Positions 59,590 through 64,000 of a DNA stretch of 64,000 nt are shown here, one piece after another. Each line of letters opens with the position of its first letter. Position 1 is the first letter of the stretch. Below the pieces are notes generated by a model. That model worked only from the letters and a program-made list of their open reading frames with translations, was not told the origin of the DNA and did no database searches. The position numbers and the translations under genes are program-made. Source of the DNA: Brachypodium distachyon (lineage: Eukaryota; Streptophyta; Magnoliopsida; Poales; Poaceae); the NCBI RefSeq assembly GCF_000005505.3, contig NC_016132.3, positions 58,604,914 through 58,668,913 of the forward strand, given 5' to 3'.

Positions 59590-62121
59590 ATGCTGGGGAG
59601 GAGGAGAAAGTTGCAATCTGCAGCCTTGCTCGTTTTTTATTTCTGCTCATCTGCGGGGATAATATGCAGAGCACAGTTAGATCAATTCAAGCCGGCTGAC
59701 AGCTACCTCGTTGATTGCGGCTCTGCTAAGGGCACGACGGTCACCGAGAGGAACTTCGCTGCCGACGGGGCGTCTCCGGTGACAGTGTCCACCTCTCAAG
59801 AAATTCTTGCTGGCACCTCGGCCAATGGGGTGTCCTCTTTCGACAACTCGGCACTTTACCAGACGGCGCGCATATTCACGAGCCCGTCGTCCTATACCTT
59901 CCCGATCAATAAGCAAGGCCGGCATTTCGTCCGTCTCTACTTCTTCCCTTTCATCTACCAGAGCTATGATCTCTCCAGCGCCAAGTTTACGGTGTCGACC
60001 CAAGATGTGCTTCTGCTTAGTGACTTCCAGCAGCCAGACAAGACTGCACCACTGTTCAAGGAATACTCTTTGAACATCACCCGTGACAATCTTATTATCT
60101 CCTTCAAGCCGTCGAACGGAATTGCCTTCATCAATGCAATTGAAGTGGTTTCGGTCCCAGACGATCTCATAGCTGATGTTGCCCAGATGGTCAACCCTGT
60201 GCAGCAGTACAGCGGTTTGTCTACGCAGTCATTGGAGACGGTGTATCGCGTCAATATGGGTGGTCCAAAGGTCACTGCGAACAATGATACCCTCTCAAGG
60301 ACATGGCTGAGTGATCAGAAGTTCATACTGAACCCTAGTGTGACCAAAAAGGTTGTTTATGGCAAGGCAATCAAGTACAAGAATGGTGGAGCAACGCCAC
60401 TGACTGCCCCTGATATTGTCTATGGTACAGCAACAGAATTGGCTGCTTCAAATACATCCAATGCACTTTTCAACATGACGTGGCAGTTTGATGTAGATGC
60501 AGGGTTTAGCTATTTGATAAGATTTCACTTCTGTGATATTGTCAGTAAGGCACTTAACCAGCTCTACTTTAATGCATATGTGGGGGGTTTCTTTGCACAA
60601 CATGATCTTGATCTCTCAGAACAATCGATGAATCAATTGGCTACTGCTATCTATGTTGATGTGGTTCTTTCATCTAACGATGCATCTAGCAAGCTCAGCA
60701 TCAGCATTGGTCCATCTACCTTGAACAACGCATTCCCTGATGGCATTCTAAATGGCCTTGAGGTTATGAAGATGGGCAGTGGCTCAGGTTCTGCTTTTAC
60801 TGTTGGATCTTCTGGTGCAAAGAAAAATCTGGTTGTGATTACTGGTTCAGTCCTTGGGGTTATTGGACTTTTGGTAATTATCCTTGTGCTGGTACTGCTT
60901 TGCCGGAGGAAGAAGACTGATGACAAGACACACTCCAAGACTTGGATGCCTTTCTCTATTAATGGTCTCACATCTCTCAGTACAGGAAGTAGAACTTCTT
61001 ATGGTACTACTCTCACATCAGGTCTGAATGGAAGCTTTGGATATCGATTTGCCTTCAATGTTCTCCAAGAAGCAACAAACAATTTTGACGAGAACTGGGT
61101 CATTGGAGTTGGAGGTTTTGGGAAAGTGTACAAGGGAGTGTTGAGGGATGACACGAAGGTTGCAGTGAAGCGAGGAAACCCCAAGTCTCAGCAAGGTCTT
61201 AATGAGTTCCGTACAGAGATTGAGCTCCTTTCACGTTTGCGTCACCGTCATCTGGTGTCTCTGATTGGGTACTGTGATGAAAGGAATGAGATGATCTTGG
61301 TATATGAATATATGGAGAATGGGACCGTCAAAAGCCACCTATATGGTTCAGACAACCCATCGCTCAACTGGAAGCAGCGCTTGGAGATCTGCATTGGAGC
61401 TGCAAGGGGGTTACACTATCTTCATACTGGTTCTGCAAAGGCCATTATCCACCGTGATGTCAAGTCTGCAAACATCTTGCTTGATGAGAATTTCCTTGCA
61501 AAAGTTGCTGACTTTGGGCTATCAAAGACTGGGCCTGAGCTTGATCAAACTCATGTCAGCACTGCAGTGAAGGGTAGCTTTGGGTATCTTGACCCTGAAT
61601 ATTTTCGAAGGCAGCAGCTGACTGAGAAGTCAGATGTCTATTCCTTTGGCGTTGTCATGCTGGAGGTGCTTTGCGCGAGGCCGGTGATTGACCCTACACT
61701 CCCGAGGGAAATGGTGAATCTAGCAGAGTGGGGAATGAAATGGCAGAAGAGAGGAGAGTTGCATCAGATCGTTGATCAGAGACTTTCCAGTACGATCAGG
61801 CCGGATTCTCTAAGGAAGTTTGGTGAAACAGTAGAGAAGTGCCTGGCAGACTACGGTGTGGAGCGGCCGTCGATGGGAGATGTCCTATGGAACTTGGAGT
61901 ATGTCCTGCAGCTCCAAGATGCAGATTCTTCAACAGTATCAGACGTGAACAGCATGAACCGGATCGTTGACCTCTCGTCGCAGGTTCAGCATGTGGGTGC
62001 TCTTGAGAGCATCAGCGTGACTATGGCAGAAGCTGGGGCTTCACACGAGCCTGACCACGACCTTTCCGATGTGTCGATGAGCAGGGTTTTCTCTCAGCTA
62101 ATCAAAGCTGAGGGAAGGTGA
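59590..62121 (+). CDS. HERK1: HERK1-like receptor kinase, CrRLK1L family (843 aa)
   Basis: Malectin-like receptor kinases of this group sense cell-wall state and RALF peptides at the plasma membrane during growth. The coding region is a single exon. ATG 59590 is chosen because it opens a signal peptide (MLGRRRKLQSAALLVFYFCS); a GTG and an ATG slightly upstream fall in the inferred intron. Two malectin-like regions (about residues 30-390) contain YLVDCGSAKGTT and HFVRLYFFPF. The transmembrane helix is at about 413-437. The kinase domain has GVGGFGKVYKG near 507, Lys527 in VAVKRG, HRD with Asp623, DFG with Asp641 and GTFGY-like GSFGYLDPEYFRR. The tail VSMSRVFSQLIKAEGR matches the HERK1 end better than FERONIA or THESEUS1. 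All catalytic residues are intact. Confidence 0.93.
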   Translation: MLGRRRKLQSAALLVFYFCSSAGIICRAQLDQFKPADSYLVDCGSAKGTTVTERNFAADGASPVTVSTSQEILAGTSANGVSSFDNSALYQTARIFTSPSSYTFPINKQGRHFVRLYFFPFIYQSYDLSSAKFTVSTQDVLLLSDFQQPDKTAPLFKEYSLNITRDNLIISFKPSNGIAFINAIEVVSVPDDLIADVAQMVNPVQQYSGLSTQSLETVYRVNMGGPKVTANNDTLSRTWLSDQKFILNPSVTKKVVYGKAIKYKNGGATPLTAPDIVYGTATELAASNTSNALFNMTWQFDVDAGFSYLIRFHFCDIVSKALNQLYFNAYVGGFFAQHDLDLSEQSMNQLATAIYVDVVLSSNDASSKLSISIGPSTLNNAFPDGILNGLEVMKMGSGSGSAFTVGSSGAKKNLVVITGSVLGVIGLLVIILVLVLLCRRKKTDDKTHSKTWMPFSINGLTSLSTGSRTSYGTTLTSGLNGSFGYRFAFNVLQEATNNFDENWVIGVGGFGKVYKGVLRDDTKVAVKRGNPKSQQGLNEFRTEIELLSRLRHRHLVSLIGYCDERNEMILVYEYMENGTVKSHLYGSDNPSLNWKQRLEICIGAARGLHYLHTGSAKAIIHRDVKSANILLDENFLAKVADFGLSKTGPELDQTHVSTAVKGSFGYLDPEYFRRQQLTEKSDVYSFGVVMLEVLCARPVIDPTLPREMVNLAEWGMKWQKRGELHQIVDQRLSSTIRPDSLRKFGETVEKCLADYGVERPSMGDVLWNLEYVLQLQDADSSTVSDVNSMNRIVDLSSQVQHVGALESISVTMAEAGASHEPDHDLSDVSMSRVFSQLIKAEGR

Positions 62122-63212
62122 AAGCATATCAGATGATCCATCCAGGGCACCTATAGAAGCAAGAGTATGCCTTGCAAACTAGTATTTCCGTATCACAAGC
62201 TTACTTGAGATACCACGTGTAATTGGTTGTTTCATGCCATATGATTGTACTGAACCATGGTTCCATTTTCTCTCAGCTAATCAAAGCTATATCTTGTTGT
62301 TGTATGGAATCTAGTCCTATTCGGTTATGGCAATGCGTACTGATCTGGCAAAATTCTGGATTTCTAGTTGCAATTGCCCCATTCCAGCTATATCTTGTTG
62401 TATGGAATATATTCCTATTTGGTTGTAGCAACGTGTACTGATCTGGCAGAATGCTGGATTTCTAGTTGCAATTGCCCCATTCCAACGTTCTGTTACGCCT
62501 TTTTTATTGCAGGAATCCCAGTTGTGGTAGCAATAAAAGAAGAAAAGTGGCAGCAGACGTGAACTGCATGATTCTGTATAAGATTCAATCGAAACACAAG
62601 ATAACATGATCCTGATGCACCATAGGAGAATTGCAAGTGCGTAAGTACTGTTCTTTTAATTCTTACTGGTAGATTTGTTAAAGTGGTATGATCTGTTCTG
62701 TAGTTTCAGTTTGGACTGAATCTACCTTTATTTTCAGCATTTTGTTCTCCTTTTGAGGAAGACTTTTCAGAACCTCTTGGATCTTGTAGCTGTGATTTCG
62801 TTAATGAAACAAGGTTTAGCCATGACATCAGGCAAAGCCATTTTCATCAGATAGAGACACCACGAATTCACAATTCACAAAAGCCATACCAACAGGCAGT
62901 ATTTAGTAGGATGCACTAGCCACTAGCTGATAAAAGAACCCAACAGCTGCAGGTTGAGAACCTGACAAGGACACCAAAGAACACAGCTGGGAGACCAAGA
63001 AAATGAAAGGCTCCAGCTTTGAATCTGTGATTTACAGCTTTCCACACACTGCGGGAAAAAAACACATTCAAATGCAAAAAAGAAATGCCTGCACAACCAC
63101 CAACACCTAATATTTACACCTATAAAATTCCAGGGAAGGAAAATCTGCAGTGTGTGAATGCCCCACAAGTTGCTGAATAAGATGCTGCACCTGCATCTCG
63201 ATTTTAAGAGTT
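62122..63212. other. HERK1-like 3' UTR with duplications, then spacer
   Basis: It contains the repeats at 62261-62490 (separate entry). No coding region is supported from 62500 to 63212. Confidence 0.5.
62261..62490 (+). repeat. Tandem ~101-bp duplication and copied coding end in HERK1-like 3' UTR
   Basis: AGCTATATCTTGTTG...TATGGAAT through ATTTCTAGTTGCAATTGCCC occurs at about 62285 and again at 62386 with several differences. Just before, TTTTCTCTCAGCTAATCAAA with GCT repeats the last coding bases of the kinase (62087-62109) about 180 bp downstream. Confidence 0.85.
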
Positions 63213-63901
63213 TTACACTCTTTTTTGCTTCTTGGTGAGAGGTGTGTCAAGAAACACAACTTGGGTGGTTCCATCTCCAGGTATTTGAGCTCGTACCTGA
63301 AAGAATGAGAAAAATCATGACAAAAAATAGTGAGCTCAAAGATCCCAACACATCAGAGCTTGGCACAAGAAATTTTCATGCTTCTTCAGAACCACCTAAA
63401 AACAAACTACAGCATAAAGGGCTGTTACTTTAAGCTTTATAGGCCTATAAATTTTGTATATCAGAGATTTGTTTTGTTGCTTATAAGAAACTATTTAATG
63501 GATACTATATTAGCATCAAAGATACACCTTAGGATCTGTTTTCCTCTCTCAGTCAGACATTTTCGAACAGTTTTACTGAATTGCAGTTCACACAGCAGCT
63601 TTAATGGAATGTTTGGGTATGAGCACTAATAATTCACACTTGTTACTATCTAACATCCTGCATTAATTTGCACTCCATATAGACCTACCTATTGGACTTG
63701 GCCATGATTTGGCAAGAAGAAGAAACGAGTTACTTTTCTGTACAACTGCTGCTCCCGTTGAAAACCATGCATGTCACATTTCAGGCACTCCTCATATGTG
63801 GCCCTGTAATTGCCCAATACATGATAAAACTTGAGTAATTTATGACCAATACAGAAAGAGAAATGTTGAGCGACTGCTTAAAAGACTTACCCATCAATTT
63901 C
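63213..63901 (-). CDS. 3' exons of an unidentified gene, continues past the window edge
   Basis: Three exons are proposed: 63891-63901 (11 nt), 63698-63803 and 63213-63296. They join in phase to give EIDG, ATYEECLKCDMHGFQREQQL, YRKVTRFFFLPNHGQ, VRAQIPGDGTTQVVFLDTPL, TKKQKRV and a stop at 63213-63215. The first two junctions have good AG/GT ends (CAG|GAAATTGATGG|GTAAGT; TACAG|G). The donor of the second exon is weak (CAA|GTCCAA). A stronger donor 9 bases on (TAG|GTAGGT) would leave an in-frame TAG, ending the protein there. I do not recognise the family. More exons lie beyond 64000. Confidence 0.5.
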
Positions 63902-64000
63902 CTGCATTTATTCGGAAGTAGAGAGAGAAAAAGAGAGAAAGTTGTTTGCTCTTATTCCAAACTAAAGCCCGTAGCTCTTTTACGAGCAGAACACTAAAAT

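Overview
This window is nuclear DNA from a grass, most likely a pooid with a compact genome of the Brachypodium/Triticeae type. The evidence is many-exon genes with GT-AG introns, GC-rich first exons, several short Stowaway-type MITEs with CTCCCTCCGT termini and TA target duplications, a cytosolic tRNA-Leu, and an eIF4E protein that looks very close to wheat eIF4E as I remember it. The species is inferred. I see no bacterial, organellar, viral or CRISPR features.

Left third (1-22.3 kb): the 3' part of an LRR gene (FBL11-like); tRNA-Leu(UAA); a tandem pair of small two-helix membrane proteins, the first frameshifted; a small single-helix protein on the minus strand; UDP-apiose/UDP-xylose synthase (minus, 9 exons); eIF4E (plus, 5 exons); a wall-associated-kinase relic; a TFIIA-gamma gene that lacks its N-terminal half; and a chloroplast-type DEAD-box helicase like RH58 (minus, 10 exons).

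Middle (22.3-43 kb): a possible small gene with an internal repeat, an intronless mitochondrial-type PPR protein, a PIN-LIKES (PILS) auxin carrier, a Di19 zinc-finger protein, a DUF707 membrane protein (minus, 14 exons), a gene-poor stretch with a GC-rich tandem repeat and a fold-back element, and cytochrome b5.

Right third (43-64 kb): cytosolic NAD-dependent glycerol-3-phosphate dehydrogenase (minus, 11 exons, one GC-AG intron, minisatellites in intron 1), an intronless PLS-type PPR protein, a DUF1618 relic, a 5'-truncated LINE with an 18-bp target duplication, a broken F-box-family gene, a HERK1-like CrRLK1L receptor kinase, and the 3' end of an unidentified minus-strand gene.

The genes are unrelated housekeeping and signalling genes, as expected in plant chromatin. 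They do not form a pathway cluster. I found no convincing new multi-gene system. The items most worth a second look are the N-terminally truncated TFIIA-gamma, the frameshifted membrane-protein paralog with a rescuing splice acceptor, a possible 11-nt microexon at the right edge, and several repeat structures in introns and 3' UTRs. All exon joins were worked out by hand from splice sites, reading phase and remembered family sequences. No alignment was run.
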